Source: Pseudonocardia parietis
GTDB lineage: Bacteria > Actinomycetota > Actinomycetes > Mycobacteriales > Pseudonocardiaceae
Assembly (NCBI RefSeq): GCF_017876315.1
Contig: NZ_JAGINU010000001.1
Location: forward strand, 558,001-622,000
DNA: 64,000 bases
Direction of reading: 5' to 3'
Shown here in pieces: positions 26,171-34,982 of the stretch (position 1 is its first letter; every line of letters begins with the position of its first letter). A model generated the notes under the pieces. The model saw only the letters and a program-made list of their open reading frames with translations, did no database searches and was not told the origin of the DNA. A program made the translations under genes and the position numbers.

Positions 26171-26303
26171 CATCGGAGCGCGCACCGAATGATCGTCATC
26201 ACAGAGCGCGATGCCCCGGGTCGGCGCCGCCACCTGGGCCGGAACCGCGTGTCCTGGTGGGATGCGGCTGGGTCCGACCCACGGTCGGGCGTACCCTGGC
26301 ACG

Positions 26304-26702
26304 GTGCTCAGCCCGCGACAGGTGGTGGACTACGCCCTGCAGCGGCGCGCGCTGCTGGCCGACGTCCGCGCCGGTCGGGTCGGTCCGGAGGAGGTGTGCG
26401 ACGCCGGTGCCTATCTGCATCGCGCCGCCCGGTTCCACGGCAGGACGGTCGAACAGACCTGCCCGATGTGCCGCAAGGAACCGCTCGCCCAGGTCTCCTG
26501 GGTGTTCGGTGAGAGCCTGCGGCACGTGTCCGGCTCGGCCCGGTCCGCCGAGGACCTGGAACAGCTGGCCGACCATCACGCCGAGTTCACGGTGCACGTG
26601 GTCGAGGTGTGCCGCAGCTGTGGCTGGAACCATCTGGTCCGGTCGTTCGTCCTCGGCACCGGTCGTCGCCCGGGCCGCGGACGCAGGACCGCGGACGGAT
26701 GA
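26304..26702 (+). CDS. DUF5318 zinc-ribbon protein (Rv0049-like)
   Basis: 132 residues. Two Cys pairs, TCPMC and VCRSCGW, about 45 residues apart form a probable zinc ribbon. LSPRQVVDYALQRRALLADVRAGR is the conserved N-terminal helix of DUF5318. Function is unknown; its conserved place upstream of ponA suggests an envelope or division link (inference). GTG at 26304 follows TACCCT (26292-26297) by 6 bases, so the mRNA is probably leaderless. The C terminus is Arg/Gly-rich. Confidence 0.82.
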   Translation: MLSPRQVVDYALQRRALLADVRAGRVGPEEVCDAGAYLHRAARFHGRTVEQTCPMCRKEPLAQVSWVFGESLRHVSGSARSAEDLEQLADHHAEFTVHVVEVCRSCGWNHLVRSFVLGTGRRPGRGRRTADG

Positions 26703-26837
26703 CCCCGACCCGCAAACCCGGGTCGGCCCGGGCCGTGTCCACGGCCCGAGAGCGAGAACGGACCCCCGCCGCCGTCCCGGGCACCCCAGGCCCGGCCGCC
26801 GGTGGACCAGCGAGACCGCACCCCACGGAGCCGCCCG

Positions 26838-29429
26838 GTGAACGACGAGCGTGACCCCCGGCGCACCCCGCCGCCCGGCCCCCCGCCCCCCGGCCGCCCG
26901 CTCCCCCCGCCGGCTCCCCGTCCCGGCGCGGGGCCGCGGCGCCCCGGCCCGCCACCGCCGCCACCTCCCGGACCGCCGAACGGACGTCCGGCGCCGGGTG
27001 GCCGGCCGGGACCGTCCGGGCCGCCCCCGCCGCCCCCGCCACCACCGCGGCCGGTCCCGCAGTCCCCGCCGCCGCTGCTGACCCACGACGACTCCGGGGT
27101 CGGCCACTTCGGGCCGGTCTCCCGGCCCGGCCCCGCCCGGCAGCAGTCCCCGCAGACCTCGCAGTACCCCGGCCCGCCGCGCACGGAGATCGCGGCCGCG
27201 GCGCCGGAGCGCGCCGGGCGCGCGGGTCCGGACGGCGGTGCGGGCGAGGGGCCGCCCCCCTCGGCGCGCCGCCGCCGGATCCGGAAGTGGGTGTTCGCCG
27301 CCGCCGGCGTGGCGATCATCGGCCCGCTGGTCGCGTTCGCGATCGGCTGGCTGGTGTTCCCGGTGCCCAGCGCCGACGACATCGCGGTCACCCAGGTCGC
27401 GACGTTCAACTATGCCGACGGCTCCCCGCTCGCGACCGTCCGGCCGGACAACGTCAACCGGATCAGCGTCCCGCTGGACCAGGTGCCGGTGCCCGTCCGG
27501 CAGGCGGTGCTCGCCGCGGAGGACCGCACCTTCTTCTCCAATCCCGGCTTCGACATCACCGGCATCGCCCGCGCGGTGCTCAACCAGCTCACCGGCGGCA
27601 GCGGCGGTGGCTCGACGATCACCCAGCAGTACATCAAGGTGACCACCGGTAACGACCAGAACTCGCTGTTCCGGAAGTTCCGCGAGGTCGTGCTCGCAGC
27701 GAAGATCTCCAAGGAGATGACCAAGGAACAGATCCTGGAGAACTACCTGAACGCGATCTACCTGGGCCGCGGTGCCTACGGTGTGCAGGCGGCCAGCGAG
27801 GCGTACTTCGGCAAGAACGTGTCGGACCTGCAGCCGTCCGAGGGCGCGATGCTCGCCGGCCTGATCCAGTCGCCGTCGCGCTGGGACCCGGCCAAGAACC
27901 TGGAGATGTCGCAGCAGCGCTGGAACTTCGTGCTCGACGGCATGGTGGCGCAGAACTGGATGACCCAGGCCGACCGCGCGCGGCAGCAGTTCCCGCAGTG
28001 GCAGGACGCCTCGGCCAACCAGGGCGGCGGTATCCCCGGGGACGACCGGGGCCACATCTACAACGCGGCCCGGGCCGAGCTGGAGCAGCTCGGGATCTCC
28101 GAGACGGAGATCAACACGCAGGGCCTGACCATCTCGACGACGATCGACCCGAAGGCCCAGGAACAGGCGGCCGAGGCGATCCGGAAGTCCATGGAGGACC
28201 AGCCGGAGAAGCTGCGCTCGTCGCTGGTGTCGGTGGACCCGAAGAGCGGTGCGGTTCTCGCCTACTACGGCGGCGAGAACGGTGTCGGCCTCGACTACGC
28301 GGCCGTGCTCAAGCAGCCCGGGTCGTCGTTCAAGCCGTTCGTGCTCGCCGCCGCGCTCCAGGCACCCGAACCGATCGGACTCGGCGCGACCTACGACGGG
28401 TCCAGCCCGCAGACCCTGGCCGGTACGAAGGTCACCAACTCCGAGGGCGTCAGCTGCGGCCGGTGCTCGGTCAAGGAGGCGATGACCAAGTCGATCAACA
28501 CGGTCTTCTACCGGATGGGTCTCGACGTCGGCCCGGCGAAGGTCGCCGAGGCCGCGCACCAGGCGGGCATCCCGGCCGACCTCCTGCCGAACCCGACCGG
28601 CGGCATCTCGCTGGGCGACCGCGAGGTGCACCCGGAGGACATGGCGTCCGCCTACGCGACGTTCGCCGCGGACGGCATGAAGCGTGACCCGTTCCTGGTC
28701 TCCAGGGTCACCGCCAGCGACGGCCGGGTCATCTACGACCGCGGCAGCACCGACAGCGGTCAGCAGGTCATGGATCCGGAGGTCGCGCGCAACGTGACCG
28801 AGTCGATGACCGACGTGGCGAGCTCGTCGCGGATCGGGCTGAGTGGCGGCCGCCCGGTCGCGGCCAAGACCGGCACCGTGCAGAGCGCCATGGAGGGCCA
28901 GAACAACGACGCCTGGACCGTCGGATACACGCCGTCGGTGTCCACAGCCGTCTGGGTCGGGACCGACGACAACAGCCCGATCCGGAACTCGGCCGGCCGG
29001 CCGATCTACGGCCGGATGCTGCCGGGGTCGATCTGGCAGTCGTTCATGAACGACGTCCTGCGCGGTACCCCCGTCGAGCAGTTCTCCGGTTTCGAGCCGA
29101 TCGGCCAGGCACCGGCCCGCGAGGCGTCCACCGGTGGCGACCAGGAGTCCGGGGAGCCGTCGGGCGAGCAGAGCACCGAGCCGAGCCGCGAGCGCGAGGA
29201 CGACGGTGGCTCGGACGACCGCGACTCCGAGCGGGACCGCGAGCGCGATCGTGACCGCGAGCGTGACCGGGACCGGGGCGACTCCGGCGGTGACGGCGGC
29301 TCCTCCGACGAGGGCGACGGCTCGTCCCCCGACAGCGGTGACGAGGGCTCCGGCGGCGAGGAGGACCGTGGCGCCGACCCCGGGCGCGACCGGGCCGACG
29401 GCGCTGATCCGGACGGAGCGGGCAACTGA
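26838..29429 (+). CDS. ponA: Class A penicillin-binding protein (transglycosylase/transpeptidase)
   Basis: 863 residues. A cytoplasmic Pro-rich region (about 1-140), one TM segment (about 150-175), a GT51 transglycosylase domain with [14 protein letters not shown] (about 225) and [11 protein letters not shown], and a transpeptidase domain with SSFK (about 496), SIN (about 552) and KTGT (about 676). It polymerises and crosslinks peptidoglycan, orthologous to PonA1 (Rv0050). The tail after residue 745 is an extracytoplasmic low-complexity region with runs of Arg-Asp/Glu dipeptides and Ser-Gly-Asp. The GTG start at 26838 is chosen as the nearest start before the Pro-rich domain; the exact start is uncertain. 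Confidence 0.95.
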   Translation: MNDERDPRRTPPPGPPPPGRPLPPPAPRPGAGPRRPGPPPPPPPGPPNGRPAPGGRPGPSGPPPPPPPPPRPVPQSPPPLLTHDDSGVGHFGPVSRPGPARQQSPQTSQYPGPPRTEIAAAAPERAGRAGPDGGAGEGPPPSARRRRIRKWVFAAAGVAIIGPLVAFAIGWLVFPVPSADDIAVTQVATFNYADGSPLATVRPDNVNRISVPLDQVPVPVRQAVLAAEDRTFFSNPGFDITGIARAVLNQLTGGSGGGSTITQQYIKVTTGNDQNSLFRKFREVVLAAKISKEMTKEQILENYLNAIYLGRGAYGVQAASEAYFGKNVSDLQPSEGAMLAGLIQSPSRWDPAKNLEMSQQRWNFVLDGMVAQNWMTQADRARQQFPQWQDASANQGGGIPGDDRGHIYNAARAELEQLGISETEINTQGLTISTTIDPKAQEQAAEAIRKSMEDQPEKLRSSLVSVDPKSGAVLAYYGGENGVGLDYAAVLKQPGSSFKPFVLAAALQAPEPIGLGATYDGSSPQTLAGTKVTNSEGVSCGRCSVKEAMTKSINTVFYRMGLDVGPAKVAEAAHQAGIPADLLPNPTGGISLGDREVHPEDMASAYATFAADGMKRDPFLVSRVTASDGRVIYDRGSTDSGQQVMDPEVARNVTESMTDVASSSRIGLSGGRPVAAKTGTVQSAMEGQNNDAWTVGYTPSVSTAVWVGTDDNSPIRNSAGRPIYGRMLPGSIWQSFMNDVLRGTPVEQFSGFEPIGQAPAREASTGGDQESGEPSGEQSTEPSREREDDGGSDDRDSERDRERDRDRERDRDRGDSGGDGGSSDEGDGSSPDSGDEGSGGEEDRGADPGRDRADGADPDGAGN

Positions 29430-29542
29430 CCCGAGCCGGCCGTCCCGGCACCGTCTCCCGCGCGGGGTCGCGTCCCGGCGACGGCCCGACCGGCCGGGTC
29501 GTCCCGAGCTGGACCGAGCCGCTCGCACGCTCGGCCGGCCGG

Positions 29543-30940
29543 GTGATCGGCGGCCCGCTCGGCAGGCACGCGCTCGTCGGCCGGGCCCGGTACTGGACCC
29601 CGCTGCGGGTGGTCCTGCTGCTCGCCGTCGTCGTGCTGACGCTGAGCTGGCTCGGCAAGGCCGCCTGCCTGCAGGAGTACCGCACCGCCGACGGCGTGCC
29701 CGCACTCGACTGGCGTGACAGCCGCCAGTACGTGGCGATGTGCTACTCCGACACCGTTCCGCTCTACGGGCTGGAGGGCCTCGCCGACGACGGTGTCCCC
29801 TACCGCGACGCCTGGTTCGAGACCGGATCCGACGGCACCCGGGTCGAGCGCTACATGGAGTATCCGGTGCTCACCGGGTTCTTCCAGTACCTTAACGCCC
29901 AGCTCACCGACGGCTGGCAGTGGCTGGCGGGTCAGCTGCCGCTGCCGACCGCGCTGGACGTCGTCGTCTACTTCGATGTGACGGTGTTCTGGCTGGCGGC
30001 CGCCTGGCTGGTGGTCGTCTGGGCGGTGCTGATGCTCCGCCCGGAACGCCCGTGGGACGCCGCACTGGTCGCGCTGTCCCCGCTGGCGCTGGTGCACGTG
30101 TTCACCAACTTCGACGCGCTCGCCGTCGCGTTCGCGACGGGTGCCCTGCTCGCCCTGCGGCGGGACCGGCCGGGGTGGGCGGGCGTACTGATCGGGCTCG
30201 GTGCCGCGGCGAAGCTCTATCCGGCGCTGTTGCTGCTGCCCATCCTGCTGGTCGGGTGGCGACGACGGTCCACCGGCGGCGTGGGCCGCGCGGCCTGGGC
30301 GACCGGGGCGGCGATCGCGGCCTGGGTGGCGGTGAACCTGCCTGTCGCGCTGGCCTGGCCGCGCGGCTGGTCCGAGTTCTTCCGGCTCAACCAGGAGCGG
30401 CCGGCCGATCCGGACTCGATCTGGTTCTCGCTGAGCTGGTTCACCGGCTGGGCGGGGTTCGACGGGCAGCTCGCCGACGGCGCCCCGCCGACGGTCCTCA
30501 ACACCGTCACGTTCGTGCTGATGGCGCTGGCGTTCGCCGCGATCGCGCTGCTCGCGCTACGGGCCCCGCGGCCGCCGGCGGTCGCTGAGCTGGGCTTCCT
30601 GATGGTCGCGGCGTTCCTGCTGATCAACAAGGTGTGGAGCCCGCAGTACTCGTTGTGGCTGGTCCCGCTCGCGGTGCTCGCGCTGCCGCGCTGGCGGTTG
30701 CTGCTGGCCTGGATGGCGGTCGACGCGCTGGTCTGGGTGCCGCGGATGTACCAGTACCTCGGCGTGGAGAACAAGGGCCTGCCGATGGAGCCGTTCCTGG
30801 TGACCGTGCTGATCCGGGACGCCGTGGTCGTCGGGTTGTGCGTGCTCGTGGTGCGGCAGATGTGGCGGTCGGAGCCCGATCCCGCGTGTGATCCGGATCC
30901 GGTGTGGCCGCGCGGGCCCCGCTCACCGGCTCCGGTGTGA
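29543..30940 (+). CDS. GT87-like polytopic glycosyltransferase (Rv0051-like)
   Basis: 465 residues from the GTG, with about ten TM segments. Conserved stretches include [71 protein letters not shown] and [21 protein letters not shown], the last being typical of GT-C polyprenyl-phosphomannose-dependent transferases. Position after ponA is the same as Rv0051. The similarity to Rv0051 begins about 12 residues before this GTG in the same frame (EPLARSAGR), so translation may instead start at the CTG at 29426, which overlaps the ponA stop (CTGA); no other ATG/GTG/TTG is available. Confidence 0.83.
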   Translation: MIGGPLGRHALVGRARYWTPLRVVLLLAVVVLTLSWLGKAACLQEYRTADGVPALDWRDSRQYVAMCYSDTVPLYGLEGLADDGVPYRDAWFETGSDGTRVERYMEYPVLTGFFQYLNAQLTDGWQWLAGQLPLPTALDVVVYFDVTVFWLAAAWLVVVWAVLMLRPERPWDAALVALSPLALVHVFTNFDALAVAFATGALLALRRDRPGWAGVLIGLGAAAKLYPALLLLPILLVGWRRRSTGGVGRAAWATGAAIAAWVAVNLPVALAWPRGWSEFFRLNQERPADPDSIWFSLSWFTGWAGFDGQLADGAPPTVLNTVTFVLMALAFAAIALLALRAPRPPAVAELGFLMVAAFLLINKVWSPQYSLWLVPLAVLALPRWRLLLAWMAVDALVWVPRMYQYLGVENKGLPMEPFLVTVLIRDAVVVGLCVLVVRQMWRSEPDPACDPDPVWPRGPRSPAPV

Positions 30941-30986
30941 CGAGAGCGGCGGCCCCACCGGCACCGGAGTGCGCGAGGATCGGGCC

Positions 30987-31664
30987 ATGGGCGACGGTGT
31001 GGTGGTCTCGGCCGCGGTGGAGCAGCGACTGTGTGAGCGGGTGCGGGCGGCACTGAGCGTGCTCCCGGACGACCAGAGGCACACCGCGTCCGACGCCGAC
31101 CGGATCGGGAAGCGGCCCGCGGCCGTCACCATGACGCTGCTGCCGGTCCCCGGGGCGACCGGCGACGGGGCGCTGGCCGACGAGGTCGCCTTCGTCCTGA
31201 CCCGGCGGGCCCGGTCGCTGCGTGCGCACTCCGGGCAGTGGGCGTTGCCCGGAGGCCGGATCGACGCCGGCGAGTCGGCCGAGCAGGCAGGCCGGCGCGA
31301 GGTGTCCGAGGAGATCGGGCTCGAGCTCGGGCCCGACCGGGTGCTCGGCCTGCTCGACGACTACCCCACCCGCTCCGGTTACGTGATCACGCCCGTCGTG
31401 CTGTGGGCGGGCGGCACCGGGGAACCGGTGCCGAACCCGGCCGAGGTCGCCGAGCTGCACCGGCCCGCGCTCGCCGAGATCGACCGTGAGCCGCGGTTCC
31501 TGAGCATCCCCGAGTCCGACGCGCCGGTGATCCAGGTGCCGCTGTTCGACCGCTACGTGCACGCCCCGACCGGCGCGGTGCTGCACCAGTTCCGCGAGGT
31601 CGTGCTGCACGGCCGCGCGACCCGGGTGGCGCACCTCGAGCAGCCGGTGTTCGCCTGGAGGTAG
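30987..31664 (+). CDS. NUDIX CoA-pyrophosphatase-like hydrolase
   Basis: 225 residues. The Nudix box is GGRIDAGESAEQAGRREVSEE (G-x5-E-x7-REVSEEIGL), preceded by RSLRAHSGQWALPGG, the arrangement of the NUDT7/YeaB CoA-pyrophosphatase group (LR.H.GQ..FPGG). Those enzymes split CoA and its thioesters to phosphopantetheine and 3',5'-ADP. ATG at 30987 is chosen as the start nearest the family N terminus. It is convergent with the endonuclease IV gene, with a two-base gap between the stop codons. Confidence 0.82.
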   Translation: MGDGVVVSAAVEQRLCERVRAALSVLPDDQRHTASDADRIGKRPAAVTMTLLPVPGATGDGALADEVAFVLTRRARSLRAHSGQWALPGGRIDAGESAEQAGRREVSEEIGLELGPDRVLGLLDDYPTRSGYVITPVVLWAGGTGEPVPNPAEVAELHRPALAEIDREPRFLSIPESDAPVIQVPLFDRYVHAPTGAVLHQFREVVLHGRATRVAHLEQPVFAWR

Positions 31665-31666
31665 GG

Positions 31667-32440
31667 CTACGCGGGGGCGTGTTCGCGCAGGTAGGCGATG
31701 TCGCGGGCCTGACCCTCGGCCGGCGTCTCCACGACCACCGGCGCGCCCGCCTCGGCGACGATGCCGGCCAGCTCGTCCGGCGGGATCGTCCCGGAGTCGA
31801 TGTTGGCGTGCCGGTCCCGTGCGGAGTCGAACGGGTCGCGCGAGTTGTTCAGGTGGATCAGGTCGATCCGGCCGGTGATCGCCTTCGCCCGCTCGACGAT
31901 CCCGGCGAGCTCCTCCCCGCCGGCGAACGCGTGGCAGGTGTCCAGGCAGAACCCGACACCGAACTCGCCGACCGCATCCCACAGCCGGCCCAGCGCGTCG
32001 AACCGGCGGGTCATCGCGTTGTCACCGCCCGCGGTGTTCTCGATCAGGATCGGCACGTCGAAACCGTGCTCGCCGGCGTGGCGCTCGACGAACTTGCGCC
32101 AGTTGTCCACCCCGGTGGCCGGGTCCTCGCCCGCCGTGACGTGGCCGCCGTGTACGACCAGCCCGAACGCGCCGACCTCGGCCGCGCCGGCCAGGTGCTG
32201 CGCCACGATCTTGCGCGACGGGATCCGGATCCGGTTGTTCGTCGACGCGACGTTCGCGGTGTACGGGGCGTGCACCACGACCGCGACGTCCGAGCCGGCC
32301 AGCTCCGCCGCCCGCGGATGCGGTGGCGGCTTCTTCCAGCCCTGCGGGTCGGACAGGAAGAGCTGGATCACCTCGGCGCCCACCTCCCCGGCCGCGGCCA
32401 GCGGGTCCTCGGCGTCCCGGACGTGTGCCCCGATCTGCAT
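31667..32440 (-). CDS. nfo: Endonuclease IV-type deoxyribonuclease
   Basis: 257 residues with a TIM-barrel AP-endonuclease 2 pattern: [10 protein letters not shown] at the start, [60 protein letters not shown] and VVVETPAEG. These His, Glu and Asp residues bind the three zinc ions in Nfo. It cuts abasic sites during base excision repair. ATG at 32440 begins exactly at MQIGAHV as in homologues. Confidence 0.93.
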   Translation of the reverse strand: MQIGAHVRDAEDPLAAAGEVGAEVIQLFLSDPQGWKKPPPHPRAAELAGSDVAVVVHAPYTANVASTNNRIRIPSRKIVAQHLAGAAEVGAFGLVVHGGHVTAGEDPATGVDNWRKFVERHAGEHGFDVPILIENTAGGDNAMTRRFDALGRLWDAVGEFGVGFCLDTCHAFAGGEELAGIVERAKAITGRIDLIHLNNSRDPFDSARDRHANIDSGTIPPDELAGIVAEAGAPVVVETPAEGQARDIAYLREHAPA

Positions 32441-32540
32441 GCGAGCACGGTAGCGAGGACCCCCGACAGCGAACCCCCGCCGGTCGGGTCCGCACCGCCG
32501 CCGGGCCGTACCCGCAGGTCGGGGCCTCGATCGTGGTTGG

Positions 32541-32642
32541 TAGCCTGACCCGGTTCCCCGCAGTCCCGCACGCGGCCACGGTCGCGCCGGAGACTTGTCG
32601 GGGGGCACTGAGAACCTCCTGTCACGGCCACCGGGCCGTGAC
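32541..32642 (+). promoter_or_regulatory. rpsF promoter and leader hairpin
   Basis: A TAGCCT hexamer (32541-32546) is a likely -10. The leader then contains a perfect 9-bp hairpin GTCACGGCC/GGCCGTGAC with loop ACCG (32621-32642), ending 32 bases before the rpsF ATG. S6:S18 proteins autoregulate rpsF operons through a leader hairpin in many bacteria (established); this hairpin is a candidate, but I cannot match it to the full motif. Confidence 0.4.
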
Positions 32643-32674
32643 CGATTTCGAGTCCATAGGAGGTGAGTGTTCTC

Positions 32675-32989
32675 ATGCGTCACTACGAGGTCATGGTCAT
32701 CCTCGACGGCAGCCTGGACGAGCGCACCGTGCAGCCGTCCCTGGAGCAGTTCCTCACCGTCGTGAAGAGCGACGGCGGATCGGTCGAGAAGATCGAGATC
32801 TGGGGCAAGCGCCGGCTGGCCTACGAGATCAAGAAGCAGGCAGAGGCCATCTACGCGGTCGTCGAGATCGACGCGGAGCCGGCCACCGTCAGCGAGCTGG
32901 ACCGCCAGCTGGGTCTGAACGAGTCCGTCCTGCGCACCAAGGTGATGCGCAAGGACGTCACCCGCACGCCGGCGCCCGCCGCCGGCTGA
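32675..32989 (+). CDS. rpsF: 30S ribosomal protein S6
   Basis: 104 residues, with [25 protein letters not shown] and [26 protein letters not shown] typical of S6. The ATG has a near-perfect AGGAGGTGAG Shine-Dalgarno, which decides against the GTG 12 bases upstream. First gene of the rpsF-ssb-rpsR-rplI operon. Confidence 0.97.
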   Translation: MRHYEVMVILDGSLDERTVQPSLEQFLTVVKSDGGSVEKIEIWGKRRLAYEIKKQAEAIYAVVEIDAEPATVSELDRQLGLNESVLRTKVMRKDVTRTPAPAAG

Positions 32990-33000
32990 GAGGGGTTCTG

Positions 33001-33585
33001 ATGGCCGGCGAGACCGTGATCACCGTCGTGGGCAACCTGACGGCCGATCCCGAGCTGCGGTTCACGCCCTCCGGCGCCGCGGTCGCCAACTTCACCGTCG
33101 CGTCGACGCCGCGCACCTTCGACCGCCAGTCCGGCGAGTGGAAGGACGGCGAGGCGCTGTTCCTGCGTTGCAACATCTGGCGCCAGGCGGCGGAGAACGT
33201 CGCCGAGTCGCTGACCCGCGGTGCGCGGGTCGTGGTGCAGGGACGTCTCCGTCAGCGGTCCTTCGAGACCCGTGAGGGCGAGAAGCGCACCGTCGTGGAG
33301 ATGGAGGTCGACGAGGTCGGCCCCTCGCTCCGCTACGCCACAGCCAAGGTCAACAAGGTCAGTCGGGGCGGTGGCTCCGGCGGCTTCGGCGGCGGTGGTG
33401 GCGGCAACTACGACGGCGGCGGTGGCTTCGGTGGCGGCCCGCAGGGTGGTGGCTCCGGCGGAGGTAACTCCGGTGGTGGCAACTCCGGCGGCGGCAACTC
33501 CGGTGGCGGCGGCTATGACGACCCCTGGGGTTCGGCCCCGCCCGCAGGCAGCGGAGCGGCGTCCGACGACGAGCCCCCCTTCTGA
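33001..33585 (+). CDS. ssb: Single-stranded DNA-binding protein
   Basis: 194 residues. The OB-fold domain (residues 1-120) begins [30 protein letters not shown] Gly/Asn/Ser-rich linker follows, and the tip DDEPPF is the conserved acidic C terminus that recruits replication and repair partners. It lies 11 bases after rpsF. The linker includes three 15-bp tandem units at 33466-33510. Confidence 0.96.
   Translation: MAGETVITVVGNLTADPELRFTPSGAAVANFTVASTPRTFDRQSGEWKDGEALFLRCNIWRQAAENVAESLTRGARVVVQGRLRQRSFETREGEKRTVVEMEVDEVGPSLRYATAKVNKVSRGGGSGGFGGGGGGNYDGGGGFGGGPQGGGSGGGNSGGGNSGGGNSGGGGYDDPWGSAPPAGSGAASDDEPPF
33466..33510 (+). repeat. Three 15-bp tandem units in the ssb linker
   Basis: AACTCCGGTGGTGGC, AACTCCGGCGGCGGC and AACTCCGGTGGCGGC occur head to tail and encode NSGGG three times. 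Copy number could vary between strains without affecting the OB fold. Confidence 0.75.
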
Positions 33586-33635
33586 TCCATCCCCGCCGCC
33601 CGTGACGGGCGGTGATCGACCCCAGGAGCACCACC

Positions 33636-33872
33636 ATGGCCAAGGCCATCGTGCGCAAGCCTAAGAAGAAGGTCTGCGCATTCTGCAAGGACAAGGCACA
33701 GCCGATCGACTACAAGGACACCGGCCTGCTGCGGAAGTTCATCTCCGACCGCGGCAAGATCCGTGCCCGTCGGGTGACCGGCAACTGCCGCCAGCACCAG
33801 CGGGATGTCGCCGTCGCGGTGAAGAACTCCCGTGAGGTCGCCCTGCTGCCCTACACCTCGACCGCTCGCTGA
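33636..33872 (+). CDS. rpsR: 30S ribosomal protein S18 (zinc-type)
   Basis: 78 residues. [11 protein letters not shown] near the start and GNCRQHQRD later give the Cys residues of the zinc-containing (C+) S18 form; C- paralogues replace it under zinc limitation in actinobacteria (family knowledge). ATG at 33636 is preceded by CAGGAG. Confidence 0.95.
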   Translation: MAKAIVRKPKKKVCAFCKDKAQPIDYKDTGLLRKFISDRGKIRARRVTGNCRQHQRDVAVAVKNSREVALLPYTSTAR

Positions 33873-33889
33873 CGGGGAGGAGACCGCAC

Positions 33890-34336
33890 ATGAAGCTCAT
33901 CCTCAACGCCGACGTCCCGAACCTGGGCGCGCCGGGCGACATCGTCGAGGTCAAGGACGGCTACGGCCGTAACTACCTGCTGCCGCGAAAGCTCGCGGTC
34001 GTCGCCACCCGTGGCGCCGAGAAGCAGGTCGAGCAGATCCGCCGGGCGCAGAAGACCCGCGAGATCCGCGACCTGGGCCACGCCCAGCAGGTCGACTCGC
34101 AGCTGAAGAACCTGAACGTGACCGTCCAGGCCAAGGCCGGCGACAGCGGCCGCCTGTTCGGTTCGGTCACGCCGGCTGCGGTCACCGACGCCGTCAAGAC
34201 GGCAGGCGGCCCGGCGCTCGACAAGCGCACCGTGGACGTCCCCGGCCACATCAAGACACTCGGCAAGCACCAGGTGCAGGTCCGCCTGCACCCGGAGGTC
34301 ACCACCGAGCTGTCGATCGCGGTCGTCGCGGGCTGA
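33890..34336 (+). CDS. rplI: 50S ribosomal protein L9
   Basis: 148 residues: [35 protein letters not shown] is the N-terminal L9 domain, followed by a long helix and the C-terminal domain with [22 protein letters not shown] at 33890 lies after GGGGAGGAGA. Last gene of the operon. Confidence 0.97.
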   Translation: MKLILNADVPNLGAPGDIVEVKDGYGRNYLLPRKLAVVATRGAEKQVEQIRRAQKTREIRDLGHAQQVDSQLKNLNVTVQAKAGDSGRLFGSVTPAAVTDAVKTAGGPALDKRTVDVPGHIKTLGKHQVQVRLHPEVTTELSIAVVAG

Positions 34337-34374
34337 ACACGATTTCGGTGGTCGATCGACCACTGAGCGTAGTC

Positions 34375-34413
34375 AGGGCGGTGCCCGGAGCCTCGTGCTC
34401 CGGGCACCGCCCT
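34375..34413 (+). terminator. Rho-independent terminator of the rpsF-rplI operon
   Basis: A perfect 17-bp stem (AGGGCGGTGCCCGGAGC and its complement) with loop CTCGT, followed by TTCGTCTG. It starts 38 bases after the rplI stop codon and is one of the clearest terminators in the window. Confidence 0.9.
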
Positions 34414-34982
34414 TTCGTCTGTCCGCTCCCGGCCGCGGAATCGGGAGCCGGTCGCCCGGCGGAGTCGCGAACCGGCACCTCGAGCGGGTCCGGCCGGCCG
34501 GTCAGCGGTCCCCCCGGCGCGTGGCCGGCAGGCCGGCGGGGTGACGGCCGGCTCGTCGGGCGGGGCTGTGGACGCGCCGGACGGCGAACGGTGGGCACCG
34601 CGGCCCGACACGCCGGTGCAGGCGTGCGACGACACGCCAGGGGAAAGTTGTCCACAGCTTGTCACAGGGTGCTGACCTGCGCATTCGGCCTTTCCTGTGT
34701 GGTTGTCCCCAGGGTGTCCACAGCACGGTCCCGGGATGGGCGGTGTTCGTGCACAGGTCATCCCCATGTCGATCACCAGAGCGGTTTGGGTGTCGGCGCC
34801 CGGCGGCCTAGCCTCGGTCGCACCGGCCCGATGAGGAGCACCCGCACGCACCCGCGCGACACGCGGACCGGCGGGCGCGCCGCCGGAACGGGAGATCACG
34901 GAAGATTCGCGCGGGCGAGTGACCATCGCTCGCGCATCGAACGTGTGTTCGGTATGCTGGTCCACCGGGGGTGACGCTGCGT
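34414..34982 (+). promoter_or_regulatory. dnaB upstream region with DnaA-box-like cluster
   Basis: About 570 bases without a supported gene. It contains TTGTCCACA (34648-34656, a perfect actinobacterial DnaA box), TTGTCACA (34659), TTGTCCCCA (34703-34711), GTGTCCACA (34714-34722) and, inverted, TGTGGACGC (34566-34574). Downstream, TATGCT (34953-34958) is a possible -10 for dnaB. The spacing of about 10 and 11 bases between neighbouring sites suggests cooperative DnaA binding. Confidence 0.6.

Noticed and set aside
26199..29705. A 1168-residue minus-strand ORF opposite ponA
   Set aside because: It is a shadow of DUF5318 and ponA coding sequences; the real domains are clear on the plus strand.
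31667..32683. Longer endonuclease IV starting at 32683
   Set aside because: The extension is Arg/Pro-rich and overlaps the rpsF leader; homologues begin at MQIGAHV (32440).
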